Source: an uncultured Rhodospirillales bacterium (GTDB lineage: Bacteria; Pseudomonadota; Alphaproteobacteria; Acetobacterales; Acetobacteraceae). Taken from it: a DNA stretch of 48,212 nt. The stretch is taken from contig CAIPLM010000075.1 in assembly GCA_903865895.1 (NCBI GenBank), positions 1 through 48,212 of the forward strand. The letters are read 5' to 3'. The notes below the pieces were generated by a model. That model searched no databases. It worked only from the letters and a program-made list of their open reading frames with translations, and had not been told where the DNA came from. A program made the position numbers and the translations under genes. Below, in pieces: positions 9,201 to 16,802 of this stretch; the first letter of the stretch is position 1; each line of letters starts with the position of its first letter.

Positions 9201-9488
9201 GCGGTGATTGCCGCCGGGCGCACAAGGTTGCGGCCGATCATGATGACGGCGCTGGCGATGATCCTCGGCATGATCCCGATGGCGATCGGCGCCGGCGAGG
9301 CGGGCGAGCAGAACGCGCCGCTCGGCCGCGCGGTGATCGGCGGGCTGGTGGCCGCGACCATCGCCACGCTGGTGATCGTGCCACTGTTCTATACCTTGCT
9401 GCGCCGCAAGCCGCCGCGGCTGCATGAGCTTGATACCCAATTTGCCAAGGAAGCGGCCGGCGCTGACGCGCATACGGCCCAGGGATAA
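6249..9488 (+). CDS. RND-family multidrug efflux transporter, inner-membrane permease
   Basis: A roughly 1,079-residue resistance-nodulation-division permease that should expel hydrophobic compounds from the inner membrane or periplasm using the proton gradient. I chose ATG 6249 (MMGLVRLALRRPYTS) because GGGAGAA lies 8 bases upstream; an earlier in-frame ATG at 6216 lacks this. A first membrane helix is followed by a large periplasmic domain, a helix bundle with the segment LAIGLLVDNATVAIENIHRN, and the duplicated second half. In that relay segment the first Asp is kept while the second Asp of AcrB is Asn, as in several non-AcrB RND groups. The adaptor gene follows 3 bases later. No outer-membrane channel gene is nearby, so a shared channel elsewhere is likely. 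Confidence 0.93.
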   Translation: MMGLVRLALRRPYTSAITAFIIMLGGAMSLTRMIVDIFPIIDIPVVLVAWNYGGLPAEEMERRVVLVAERSYTQNVDGVDKIESQSIAGTGIIKIYFQPGANLGGAMAQITAVNNQALRVMPPGMTPPAVLPFNASSVGVMQMTTSSKTMSEQNIVDYTFNFIRLKLYTVPGIALSAPYGGKGRQIIVDLDPTRMAAKGVAPNDVVQALQVSNVIVPAGVARMGEREYNVAMNSSPSAVDQFANLPLVVRNGITVTLGDVAKVGDSFANQTNVVHVNGERATYVTILRHADASTLAVVEATKAILPEIKAAAPDGLDMSLDFDQSVFVSSAIHNVLEEALISSILVSLMILVFLGSWRNMVIVSASIPLSIFAALAGLFAAGQSINLMTLGGLALAIGLLVDNATVAIENIHRNQSLGKTLTIAILDGCGEVVTPLTVATLAICIVFFPVFLLTGPARFLFIPLGITVVLAMLASFLLTFTVVPTMARMMLTEHHGEPKGFAAWFERGFTRLSDGYASMLSACLRNRAFVLVCFFGLLGTSLAVATVAGTDFFPTADVGIIKLHYRGATGTRLEVTEGKVLAVQAKIREIIGNNEIQTINDVMGVPFASNLAMLPSDNVTSADAEILIQLKKGHKPSVDHVRALRKQLPEAFPGAVFYFQTADIVSQVLNFGLSAPIDIQIADPNFNRSYQLAQKLLVEIAKIPGVVDPHITQVLDYPTLQIEVDRLRAANLGITQRDVSNNLLVSLSSSSLVAPSYFLNPVNNVNYFVVVRQPMEAIQNVDDLMDLPISQPQITLPTTVASQFSSLTYASMPNAPVTRMSDVATIRPRTSFATINHLSVQRVIDVAANVDGRDLGAVSDDIRKVIAEASKGLSIATHIDLRGQPEVMDTSFRNLAQGLVIAIILVYALLVVLFQSWIDPFIIMMAVPGALIGIIWMLVLTGTTINVESLMGTIMTVGISVSNSILVVSFANDVRSRHGVNPFEAVIAAGRTRLRPIMMTALAMILGMIPMAIGAGEAGEQNAPLGRAVIGGLVAATIATLVIVPLFYTLLRRKPPRLHELDTQFAKEAAGADAHTAQG

Positions 9489-9491
9489 ATC

Positions 9492-10619
9492 ATGATGGAA
9501 CCGACACCCGTCAATCCGAGAAAGCGGAGCATCGGGCTCTACATCATCGGGCTCCTGCTGCTCATCGCCGCCGGTACCGGGACCGCCTATTTCATGCGGG
9601 CCAGCGCCTCCGGCCTCGTCGCCACCAAGGCGGCGCTCGACGAGGAGGCCGCGCGCGGGCCGCGCGTGGTGGTGGCGCCGGTGACCAAGGGGCCGGAATT
9701 CCGCACCATCACGCTACTGGGCGATGCCAAGCCATTCAGTGTCGCCACGCTGTTTGCCAAGGTGAGCGGGTATCTGAAGGTCGTCACCGTCGATAAGGGC
9801 GATCCGGTGAAGGCCGGCCAGGTGATCGCCGAGATCGAGAGCCTGGAGCTGGAAAGCCAGTACCAGAGCGCGGTGGCGGACCAGGACTACAAGCAGCGCC
9901 TCGCCGTGCGCGCGCGCGAATTGCTGCGCTCCGGCAATACCGCCCAGCAGACGGCCGAGCAGGCCGAGACCAATCTGCGCATGGCGCAGGAGACGGTGCG
10001 CAACCTCAACACGGTGCGATCCTACCAGACCATGCGGGCACCGTTTGATGGCACGGTGGTCGGCCGTTTCGCCGATCCTGGCGCGCTGATCCAGGCTGCC
10101 ACTACCAACCAGGCCAGCTCCCTGCCGGTGCTGCAGATCGCCGATAACACCAAGCTGCGCATCGGCGCCTATGTCGAGCAGCGCGACGTGGCCGCGGTGC
10201 ATATCGGCGATGAGGTGGAGGTGGTGGATGCCGCCAATGCCGAGCGCAAGCGCAAGGCCAAGATCAGCCGCACCGCCGGCACGCTCGACCCGCGGACCCG
10301 CACGCTGTTCATCGAAATCGACGTCGACAACCGCGACGGCTTCCTGGTGCCCGGCAGCTTCACCTACGCCTATCTGCGCATTCCCGTCGCGAGCTTCGCG
10401 CAGATTCCGGTCGCCGCACTCAACCAACGGGGCGGGGTGCAGCAGGTGGCGGTGGTCGGCGACGATGCGGTGGTAAAATTCCGCCCCATTCGCATCTCCT
10501 CCACCGATGGTATCGTGATCAACATCGCCGATGGTGTGAAGCCCGGCGAGAAGGTCGCGCTCAACGTGCCGAACGAGGTGACCGACGGCACCAAGGTCCG
10601 CCCCTCCGCGGCGCGCTGA
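9492..10619 (+). CDS. RND efflux periplasmic adaptor (membrane fusion protein, HlyD/AcrA type)
   Basis: A 375-residue adaptor that links the RND permease to an outer-membrane channel. Residues about 11-31 form one N-terminal membrane anchor (IGLYIIGLLLLIAAGTGTAY). The lipoyl half-motifs follow (SGYLKVVTVDKGDPVKAGQ), then a helical hairpin (about residues 120-175, LESQYQSAVADQDYKQ onward), the return lipoyl segment RAPFDGTVVGRFADPGALI, and beta-barrel/membrane-proximal domains to the end. It starts 3 bases after the permease stop, so the two are one operon; the order permease-then-adaptor is opposite to acrAB. No dedicated regulator gene is adjacent. Confidence 0.92.
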   Translation: MMEPTPVNPRKRSIGLYIIGLLLLIAAGTGTAYFMRASASGLVATKAALDEEAARGPRVVVAPVTKGPEFRTITLLGDAKPFSVATLFAKVSGYLKVVTVDKGDPVKAGQVIAEIESLELESQYQSAVADQDYKQRLAVRARELLRSGNTAQQTAEQAETNLRMAQETVRNLNTVRSYQTMRAPFDGTVVGRFADPGALIQAATTNQASSLPVLQIADNTKLRIGAYVEQRDVAAVHIGDEVEVVDAANAERKRKAKISRTAGTLDPRTRTLFIEIDVDNRDGFLVPGSFTYAYLRIPVASFAQIPVAALNQRGGVQQVAVVGDDAVVKFRPIRISSTDGIVINIADGVKPGEKVALNVPNEVTDGTKVRPSAAR

Positions 10620-10625
10620 GCGGAC

Positions 10626-11672
10626 CTACTTGATCGCGGCCAGCCAGGCCGCGAAGTCCGCCTTCCAGAACTTCGCCATCGCCGTGGTGCCGTGGCCGCG
10701 CGTCTCGGCGCTGGCGGGGATCAGCAGGATGCGGCCATCGCGCAGCGTCTTGATCGCGCGCTCCAGCGTGCCGGTCTCGGGCGGGTTGCGCTCGTCATCG
10801 GCGGAGTTGATGGCGAGCACCGGGGCGGTGAGGGCAGCGAGTTTCGGCGCCGGGTTGTAGTCCCGCGAGGACTCCCATTGGTAGAGGAAGTCATTGGCAT
10901 CCATGGTGAAGGGTGCGGCGAGCCGCTCGGCCAGCAGCGCATCCGCCTTCTCGCGGGTGGGCGCCTGGACCTGATAGGCGATGGAACCGCCATTGGTGGC
11001 GATGCCGAAGAACGCGTTGGCCACACGCACCGCCTTGGGCTGGGTGGTGTAGTTGCCGCCCTGCCAATCCGGGTCATTGCGAACTGCATCGATGATCATG
11101 CGCCGCATCATCCAGTTCCGCGCCGACATCTCGGTGGGCTGAGCGGCCATCGGGACCAGCGCGTCCATGAAGCCAGGATGGGTCACGCCCCAGACCCAGG
11201 TCTGCATGCCGCCCATGGAATTGCCGATGACGAGGCGGAGATGCTTCACCCCCAGCCCCTCGGTGACCAGGCGGTACTGGGCGTGCACCATGTCATCGTA
11301 GTTATAGAGCGGGAATTTCGCGCGGAGGCCGTCGGAGGGGCGGGTGGATTTCCCGGTGCCCAGCGCGTCGGGCAGGATGATGTAGTATTTCGCGGCGTCG
11401 AGCGGCTGGCCCGGCCCGAACAACTCGCCGGCGAAACCGGGGTTCAGCATCGTGGCACCCGAGCCCGCGGTGCCGTGCAGCACGAGGACGGGAATGCCCG
11501 AGGGGGCGCCCACGGTGGTGTAGTGCAGCTTCACCTCCGGCAGAGTCTGCCCGTCATGGAAGCGGAAATCCCGCGCGACGTAGTCGCCCTCCACGGGCTT
11601 CGGGTAGTCGGCCGCCAGGGCCGGTATCGCCGCGATGGCCATCGCCAGTGCCACTCCCAAAATCCGTTTCAT
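10626..11672 (-). CDS. Secreted alpha/beta hydrolase, homoserine acetyltransferase (MetX)-like fold
   Basis: A 348-residue alpha/beta hydrolase beginning with a signal peptide (MKRILGVALAMAIAAIPALA, cleavage probably just after), so it acts in the periplasm. The frame stays open upstream but the start at 11672 gives the export signal. HGTAGSG is the oxyanion region, GNSMGG holds the nucleophilic Ser, NSADDERNPP the acid and RGHGT the base. The arrangement resembles MetX-type acyltransferases, yet a periplasmic location argues for hydrolysis of an ester or lactone instead. It is the last gene of the minus-strand set with HMG-CoA-lyase-like, CoA-transferase and flavoprotein genes, 64 bases downstream of the flavoprotein, and may release the acid that the others degrade. 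Substrate unknown. Confidence 0.85.
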   Translation of the reverse strand: MKRILGVALAMAIAAIPALAADYPKPVEGDYVARDFRFHDGQTLPEVKLHYTTVGAPSGIPVLVLHGTAGSGATMLNPGFAGELFGPGQPLDAAKYYIILPDALGTGKSTRPSDGLRAKFPLYNYDDMVHAQYRLVTEGLGVKHLRLVIGNSMGGMQTWVWGVTHPGFMDALVPMAAQPTEMSARNWMMRRMIIDAVRNDPDWQGGNYTTQPKAVRVANAFFGIATNGGSIAYQVQAPTREKADALLAERLAAPFTMDANDFLYQWESSRDYNPAPKLAALTAPVLAINSADDERNPPETGTLERAIKTLRDGRILLIPASAETRGHGTTAMAKFWKADFAAWLAAIK

Positions 11673-11736
11673 GCCCGTTCCCCCGTTTGTATCGGCACAG
11701 GCTAGCGGCGGCCCCCGCCAGGCGGCAAGCGCGGCG

Positions 11737-12258
11737 TCAGCCCGGGGCGAAGGGCCGCACAGCCTCCAGCAGATCGGCCACCGGGGCGAGGCGCGGCCCT
11801 CGGCCGGTATCGACGGGGCCGACGACCCGCACACCCCATTTGGGCAGCGTGGCCAGCGAGGCGCGGGCGACGGGATGGTCGAGCAGCGGCTGGTTGAGCG
11901 AAGGGCCGACGATCATCGGCGTGCCGCGCCCGATCGCCTCGGCGGCGACGGAGAGGGCGAGGCTGTCGGCAATGCCCTGGGCCAGCTTGTTGAGCGAATT
12001 GAAGCTGCACGGCGCGAACAGCACCACCCCATGCGGCGGGCGGGGGCGGATGGCGAGATCGAAATAGGATTCTACCACCTGCACGCCCGCCACATCCGCC
12101 AACTCCCGCGGCGCCAGCACGCGCGAGGCGTTGGGGGTCGGCAGCGCGATCACCGTGGTGAAGCCGAGGTTGACGAGGCCGCGCAACAGCTCCGGGCAAT
12201 GGGAGGCCGTGGTGGTGCCACTGAGGATGAGATAGGCGACGCTGAACCGCTCGCTCAT
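11737..12258 (-). CDS. HFCD flavoprotein (Dfp/UbiX-like) of unknown substrate
   Basis: A 173-residue protein of the flavoprotein family that includes phosphopantothenoylcysteine decarboxylase, EpiD and UbiX. SGTTTASHCPELL near residues 13-25 matches the phosphate-binding start. APCSFNSLNKLAQGIADSL (82-100) matches the substrate-Asn segment, and IVGPSLNQPLL (116-126) aligns with the PAMN segment. It lacks the second domain of full Dfp and does not look like a typical UbiX flavin prenyltransferase. Its start overlaps the upstream CoA-transferase stop by 4 bases (ATGA), so translation is coupled. A CoA-linked decarboxylation in the same pathway is plausible but not shown. Confidence 0.8.
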   Translation of the reverse strand: MSERFSVAYLILSGTTTASHCPELLRGLVNLGFTTVIALPTPNASRVLAPRELADVAGVQVVESYFDLAIRPRPPHGVVLFAPCSFNSLNKLAQGIADSLALSVAAEAIGRGTPMIVGPSLNQPLLDHPVARASLATLPKWGVRVVGPVDTGRGPRLAPVADLLEAVRPFAPG

Positions 12259-13439
12259 GCGCCGACAATCACGCCGAGGCCGCGGAGATGGTCGATCTCG
12301 GCGTCGGTATAGCCGAGTGTGGCCGCGATCGCCGCGCCATCGGCACCCACCGCCGGCGGGTTGTGACGCAGGCCGGGCCGTGCGCCGTCGAAGGCGAGCG
12401 GCAGGGCGGGCAGCTTCAGGGCCGTGCCGTCCGCCAGCGTCATCGGCACCAGCCCGCCGGAGGCGTTGAGGTGCGGGTCATCGAACAGCTCCACCGGGCG
12501 GACGATCGGCGCATAGGGCAGGCCGAGCGCCTCGCACTTGTCCATCAGCTCCGCCTTGGTCATGCTCGCGAACACCGCGGCCGCCATCGGGATGGTGCGC
12601 GGCCGCGCCTCGACGCGCTGCAGCCGGTTGGCCAGCGCCGGATCAGTGGCGAGTTCGGGCAGGCCGAACGCCTCGCAGAAGATCTGCCACTGCGTGTCGG
12701 TCACCACGCCGACGAAGACCTGGCCGTCCGAGGTCTTGAAGATGTCGTAGATCGGCCAGGCCGGCAGGCGCTGCGTCATCGGCGGCGCCTCACGGCCGGA
12801 GACGGCGTATTGCGCCATGTGCTGGGAGACCAGCAGCACATTGTTCTCGAACAGCCCGGCCTGCACGTAGCGCCCTTTGCCGGTGGCGTGCCGCTCATGC
12901 AGCGCGGCCAAAATGCCGATAACGCCGAACATGCCGCCCATGATGTCGTTCACCGAGGAACCGACGCGCAGCGGCCGGCCGGGATCGCCCGTCATGTAGG
13001 CGAGACCGCCCATCATCTGCACCACCTCGTCGAGCGCCACGCGGTGCTCGTAGGGGCCGGGCAGGAAGCCCTTGCAGGAGCAGTAGATCAGGCCGGGATT
13101 GCCGGCCGACAGCGCTTCATAGCCGAGCCCGAGCTTGTCCATCGCACCCGGCCGGAAATTCTCCACCACGATATCGGCGGTGGCGAGCAGGCGCCGCACC
13201 AGCGCCATGCCGTCCGGCGATTTGAGATCGACCGCGAGGGACTGTTTGTTGCGGTTGCCAAAGGCGAAGAAGCCGGAGCCACTGCCGCCGAGGCGCCGCG
13301 TATTATCGCCATCCGGCGTCGGCTCCACCTTGATCACCTCGGCGCCGAGATCGGCCAGCACCATGCCGCAGGTCGGCCCCATCACCATATGGACGAATTC
13401 GACGACGCGCAGGCCCTTGAGGGGTGTGGTGGGGTCCAT
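12255..13439 (-). CDS. Class III (CaiB/BaiF) CoA-transferase
   Basis: A 394-residue CaiB/BaiF-family CoA-transferase. LKGLRVVEFVHMVMGPTCG, ADLGAEVIKVEPTPDGD and VENFRPGAMDKLGLGYE are family landmarks, and Asp137 in VALDEVVQMMGG is the expected aspartyl-CoA nucleophile. It starts 3 bases after the HMG-CoA-lyase-like gene stop and overlaps the flavoprotein start by 4 bases, so these three form a tight operon. With a lyase that cleaves 3-hydroxy-3-methylacyl-CoA esters next door, the natural inference is activation of a branched hydroxy dicarboxylic acid (for example 3-hydroxy-3-methylglutarate or a citramalate-like acid) to its CoA ester before cleavage. The exact acid cannot be read from sequence. 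Confidence 0.92.
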   Translation of the reverse strand: MDPTTPLKGLRVVEFVHMVMGPTCGMVLADLGAEVIKVEPTPDGDNTRRLGGSGSGFFAFGNRNKQSLAVDLKSPDGMALVRRLLATADIVVENFRPGAMDKLGLGYEALSAGNPGLIYCSCKGFLPGPYEHRVALDEVVQMMGGLAYMTGDPGRPLRVGSSVNDIMGGMFGVIGILAALHERHATGKGRYVQAGLFENNVLLVSQHMAQYAVSGREAPPMTQRLPAWPIYDIFKTSDGQVFVGVVTDTQWQIFCEAFGLPELATDPALANRLQRVEARPRTIPMAAAVFASMTKAELMDKCEALGLPYAPIVRPVELFDDPHLNASGGLVPMTLADGTALKLPALPLAFDGARPGLRHNPPAVGADGAAIAATLGYTDAEIDHLRGLGVIVGA

Positions 13440-13442
13440 GGA

Positions 13443-14363
13443 TTATGCCGCGTGGCGGAATGTCTTGGGGATGCCGGCCTGCGGCACCCCGCCGCGCATC
13501 GTCTCATTCGGCAGCCCCTCGCGCAGGATTACGCGGGCCGCGATCAGGCGATCGAGGTCGATGCCGGTGGCGAAGCCCATGCTCTCCAGCATGAACACCA
13601 GGTCCTCGGTGACGATGTTGCCGGAGGCGCCGGGGGCGAAGGGGCAGCCGCCGAGGCCGGCCAGCGCGCTGTCGAAATTGCGGATGCCCGCCTCGATGCC
13701 CGCGAGCGCATTGGCGAGGCCGAGCCCCATCGTATCGTGCAGATGCAGCCCCTCCAGCACGTCGCCGATCTCGGCCCGCACCGCATGCACCACCTCGCGG
13801 ATCAGCGCGGGATGGGCGTAGCCGACGGTATCGGCGAGCGCGAGGCCAGGCACTCCGACGGCGGCGAGGCTGGCGGCGATGCGCACCACCTCGGAGACCT
13901 TCACGCGCCCATCGAAGGAGCAACCGAAGCTGGTGGAGCAGGAGGCCTCCACCGGCACCTTGCGCTCCTGCGCGGCCAGCCATTCGACCATGCGACCAAC
14001 CTCGGCCACCTGTTCGTCGGGCGAGCGGTTGAGATTGGCGCGGCTATGCCCCTCGCTGACCGATACGGGGATAGAAATCCGATGGGCCCCGGCCGCATGG
14101 GCCGCCTGAGCGCCGCGCAAATTGGGCGCGAGTGCCACCACCGTCAGGCCGGGCAGGGTGACGGCATGGCGAACGATCTCCGCGGTATCGGCCATTTGCG
14201 GGATCAGCTTGGGCGAGACGAAGCTGCCGACCTCAATCTCGCTGACCCCGGCGGCAGCCATCGCGGTGATCCAGCGCTTCTTGATCTCGGTGGGCATGAT
14301 GCCCTTGGCGATCTGCAACCCGTCCCGCGGGCCGACTTCGCAGATGATGACATGCTCGCCCAT
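13443..14363 (-). CDS. Hydroxymethylglutaryl-CoA lyase family enzyme
   Basis: A 306-residue TIM-barrel lyase of the HMGL family, which splits 3-hydroxy-3-methylglutaryl-CoA or a related ester into acetyl-CoA and a keto acid. Visible motifs are EVGPRDGLQ (Arg13-Asp14), EVGSFVSPK, the metal-binding HLHDTMGLG, and the C-terminal catalytic Cys loop LGGCPFAPGASGN. After GPRDGLQ the usual NE is replaced by IAKG, as in a subgroup distinct from the mitochondrial enzyme. Start 14363 is preceded by a GGGAG ribosome site; the frame remains open far upstream, but that extension has no homology I recognise. It is the first gene of the operon with the CoA-transferase and flavoprotein, divergent from the amidase pair. 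Confidence 0.9.
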   Translation of the reverse strand: MGEHVIICEVGPRDGLQIAKGIMPTEIKKRWITAMAAAGVSEIEVGSFVSPKLIPQMADTAEIVRHAVTLPGLTVVALAPNLRGAQAAHAAGAHRISIPVSVSEGHSRANLNRSPDEQVAEVGRMVEWLAAQERKVPVEASCSTSFGCSFDGRVKVSEVVRIAASLAAVGVPGLALADTVGYAHPALIREVVHAVRAEIGDVLEGLHLHDTMGLGLANALAGIEAGIRNFDSALAGLGGCPFAPGASGNIVTEDLVFMLESMGFATGIDLDRLIAARVILREGLPNETMRGGVPQAGIPKTFRHAA

Positions 14364-14631
14364 GGCGGAAACTCCCGTTTGCTGTCCCGTAAATGACGTG
14401 CGGCAATCATGGTCGCAAGTCGGGAATGGGGTCACCGCTTGCGGAGGCCGGTCTTTTCCCCCACCGGCGCCAACGGATCGAGCGCCCCGCCATCCCTGGC
14501 GCGAAGGAGGCGACGGAGCAGGGAGCAAAGAGTCGCGCGCCGTATCGTGAATCGCCCCCTCCAGGTATTGGCGCCCGCCCCTGATTCGCGCCACGATGCG
14601 CCACCCCATCCAAGCCGAGGAGTGCCCGCTG
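14364..14631. other. Divergent intergenic region
   Basis: This 268-base stretch separates the HMGL operon (minus) from the amidase operon (plus) and should hold both promoters. Apart from the two ribosome sites (GGGAG for the minus gene, GAGGAG at 14617-14622 for the plus gene) I see no convincing -35/-10 pair, operator or structured RNA. Confidence 0.5.
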
Positions 14632-14826
14632 ATGCCGCCGAAAACCTCCCGCGCCGATTTCGAGGCGCTCGTCCGCCGCGCCGGCCTCCCGCTCAGCGAG
14701 GCGCAAATCGCCGACATCCACGCCAACGCCTGGCCCATCATGGAGAAGCTGACCGAGATGGTCCGCGCCGGCGTGCGGGATCGCGCCGCCGAACCCTCCC
14801 ATGTCTTCAAGCCGGAGGGCGCGTGA
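14632..14826 (+). CDS. Small amidase partner, AtzG / GatC-like (DUF4089 type)
   Basis: A 64-residue helical protein placed directly before an amidase gene, as AtzG stands before AtzE and GatC accompanies GatA. SRADFEALVRRAGLPLSEAQIADIHANAW is typical of the DUF4089/AtzG group in style. The start at 14632 is preferred because GAGGAG lies 9 bases upstream; an ATG at 14596 in the same frame has no comparable site. The stop TGA overlaps the amidase ATG by one base, so the two are coupled. I infer it stabilises the amidase by wrapping around it; it has no catalytic residues. Confidence 0.82.
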   Translation: MPPKTSRADFEALVRRAGLPLSEAQIADIHANAWPIMEKLTEMVRAGVRDRAAEPSHVFKPEGA

Positions 14827-16229
14827 TGGAGCGCCATTTCACCATCGCCGAGGCCTCGGCCCTGATCGCGGCCAAGCAGATCTCCCCGGTCGAACTCACC
14901 CAGATCTGCCTCGACCGCGTCGCCAAGCTCGACCCCAAAATCAACGCCTTCATCCTGCACACCCCCGAACGCGCCCTCACCGAGGCCCGCGCCGCGGAGG
15001 ACCGCATCATGAAGGGCCGCGCCATGGGCCAGCTTGACGGCATCCCCATCGCCCACAAGGACATCTACTGCACCGCCGGCCTGCCAACGACCGCCCATTC
15101 CAAACTCCTCCAGGACCACATCCCCGACGCCGACGCGAAAACCGTCACCCTCCTCGCCGAGCAGGGCACCGTGATGCTCGGCAAACTCAGCACCCATGAA
15201 TTCGCCATGGGCGGCCCGAGCTTCGACCTCCCCTGGCCTCCCGCCCGCAACCCCTGGGACACCACGCGGATGCCCTCCGGCTCCTCGTCGGGCACCGGCG
15301 TCGGCGTCGCCGCCGGCCTGTTCCTCGGCGGCACCGGGTCCGACACCGGGGGCTCCATCCGCGGCCCCGCCGCCCTCTGCGGCATCGCCGGCATCAAGCC
15401 GACCTACGGATTGTGCAGCCGCCGCGGCGTGCTGCCGCTCTCCTTCACGCTCGACCACACCGGCCCCATGGCCTGGACCGCACAGGACTGCGCCATGCTC
15501 CTCCAGGCGATGGCCGGCCACGACCCTGAGGACCCCGCCTCCGCCGATCGCCCGGTGCCGAATTTCAGCGCCGATCTCCACAAGGGCGCCAAGGGCCTGC
15601 GCATCGGTGTCGTCCGCAACTTCCACGAGACCGACAACCCCGCCAACCCCGCCGTCACCAAGGGCATCGAGGACGCCATCGCCCTCTACCGTGCCGAGGG
15701 CGCCGAAATCCGTGACGTTACCCTCCCGAGCCTCGAGGAATACCGCGCCGCCGGCTTCATCATCCTCATCTCCGAGGCCTATGCCGTCCACGAGCCCTGG
15801 ATGAAGACCCGCTACAACGACTACGGCGAACTCCTGCGCGATCGTCTCGCCCTCGGCGGCCTCGTCAGCGGCGCCGACTATGTCCAGGCGCTCCGCCGCC
15901 GCCGCGAACTCTGCCTGCAAACCGCCGCCGCCATGGCCGATGTCGACCTGCTGCTCACCACCGCCGCGCCCAGCGAGGCCGGATCGATCGAGCACTTCCC
16001 GAAATGGAGCAGCATGGAGAAGCCCGGCTTCACCATGCCCTTCAACCTCACCGGCCTGCCGGCGATCTCGATCTGCTCCGGCTTCGGCGAAGGCGGCCTG
16101 CCGCTTTCGATCCAGCTCGTCGGCAAGGCCTTCGAGGAGGCCACCGTGCTGCGCGCCGCCCATGCCTACGAAACGGCGACTGAATGGCGCAGCCACCGCC
16201 CGGCCATGGCCAGTGGAAGCGCAACCTAA
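14826..16229 (+). CDS. Amidase-signature hydrolase (AtzE/GatA-like)
   Basis: A 467-residue amidase-signature enzyme. The Ser-cisSer-Lys triad is visible as Lys78 (PIAHKDIY), Ser153 (PSGSSSGTG) and Ser177 (SDTGGSIRGPA), with the 24-residue Ser-Ser spacing of the family. It hydrolyses a C-N amide or ureide bond in the cytoplasm. The preceding DUF4089-like gene, joined by a TGATG overlap, suggests an AtzG-AtzE-type heterocomplex acting on small urea-like or amide compounds. GatA of the tRNA amidotransferase is less likely, because no gatB or gatC is adjacent and the small partner is AtzG-like. Substrate unknown. Confidence 0.92.
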   Translation: MERHFTIAEASALIAAKQISPVELTQICLDRVAKLDPKINAFILHTPERALTEARAAEDRIMKGRAMGQLDGIPIAHKDIYCTAGLPTTAHSKLLQDHIPDADAKTVTLLAEQGTVMLGKLSTHEFAMGGPSFDLPWPPARNPWDTTRMPSGSSSGTGVGVAAGLFLGGTGSDTGGSIRGPAALCGIAGIKPTYGLCSRRGVLPLSFTLDHTGPMAWTAQDCAMLLQAMAGHDPEDPASADRPVPNFSADLHKGAKGLRIGVVRNFHETDNPANPAVTKGIEDAIALYRAEGAEIRDVTLPSLEEYRAAGFIILISEAYAVHEPWMKTRYNDYGELLRDRLALGGLVSGADYVQALRRRRELCLQTAAAMADVDLLLTTAAPSEAGSIEHFPKWSSMEKPGFTMPFNLTGLPAISICSGFGEGGLPLSIQLVGKAFEEATVLRAAHAYETATEWRSHRPAMASGSAT

Positions 16230-16268
16230 TATCTTGCGCTATACGCACGATCAGCCGGAGGTTACGTG

Positions 16269-16802
16269 ATGCAGCTCGATACTTTAGCTATCGTCTTGGC
16301 CACAGCGCTCGGTCCGGTTTTCGCGGTTCTCGTGAGTTTCTGGCGAGAGGATAGGCGTACTCGTTGGGAGAGGCGGATCGGGTTGTTTCGCTCCTTGATG
16401 GCGACGCGTCGAATTGGTCTATCGGCAGACCATGTAAATGCACTCAATCTGATCGAAGTAGATTTTTATGGCTGCGATAAAATTCAGCAAACATGGAAGG
16501 CATACAAGGATCATCTTTTCGCCGGTGGATTAGAAGATGCTGTGTGGGATGAAAAAAAGGAACGGCTGCTTGCTAATATGCTATATGAAATAGCATTGCA
16601 ATTGAATCTGAAAATACCAGTTTTAGACATTTTCAAAGGAGGATATGCGCCGAAAGGATGGCAACACCGTGACAGTCGACAAACCGAAGCACTGGAATAT
16701 ATCTACGGGCTTGCCCAAGGAAACAAAACTGTCCCGATATCGCTCCACGGAGTGACTCCGCCAAAACCACATCAGCCCTCAGGCCCGTCTGTGCCCGTAT
16801 GA
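16269..16802 (+). CDS. AT-rich small membrane-anchored protein, DUF6680-like
   Basis: A 177-residue protein that opens with one membrane helix (LDTLAIVLATALGPVFAVLVS, about residues 3-23), then a basic stretch WREDRRTRWERR and FRSLMATRRIGLSADHVNALNLIEVDF, which I recognise as the DUF6680 pattern, though only from memory. Function is unknown; members are scattered accessory genes. Base composition is clearly foreign: I counted 70 G/C in the 180 bases 16441-16620 (39%), whereas 16861-16920 in the next gene has 43 of 60. Codons such as AAA, TTA and ATA are common here and rare nearby. GGAGG at 16257-16261 precedes the ATG by 7 bases. Its TGA overlaps the next ATG (ATGA at 16799-16802). Confidence 0.8.
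   Translation: MQLDTLAIVLATALGPVFAVLVSFWREDRRTRWERRIGLFRSLMATRRIGLSADHVNALNLIEVDFYGCDKIQQTWKAYKDHLFAGGLEDAVWDEKKERLLANMLYEIALQLNLKIPVLDIFKGGYAPKGWQHRDSRQTEALEYIYGLAQGNKTVPISLHGVTPPKPHQPSGPSVPV

Noticed and set aside
6249-10619. A complete tripartite efflux operon
   Set aside because: Permease and adaptor are present but no outer-membrane channel or regulator gene is found.
14364-16196. Very long open frame on the minus strand extending the HMGL gene upstream across the amidase
   Set aside because: It runs antisense to a clear amidase with an intact triad, and the translated extension is low-complexity Gly/Ala/Arg/His text typical of a high-GC shadow frame.
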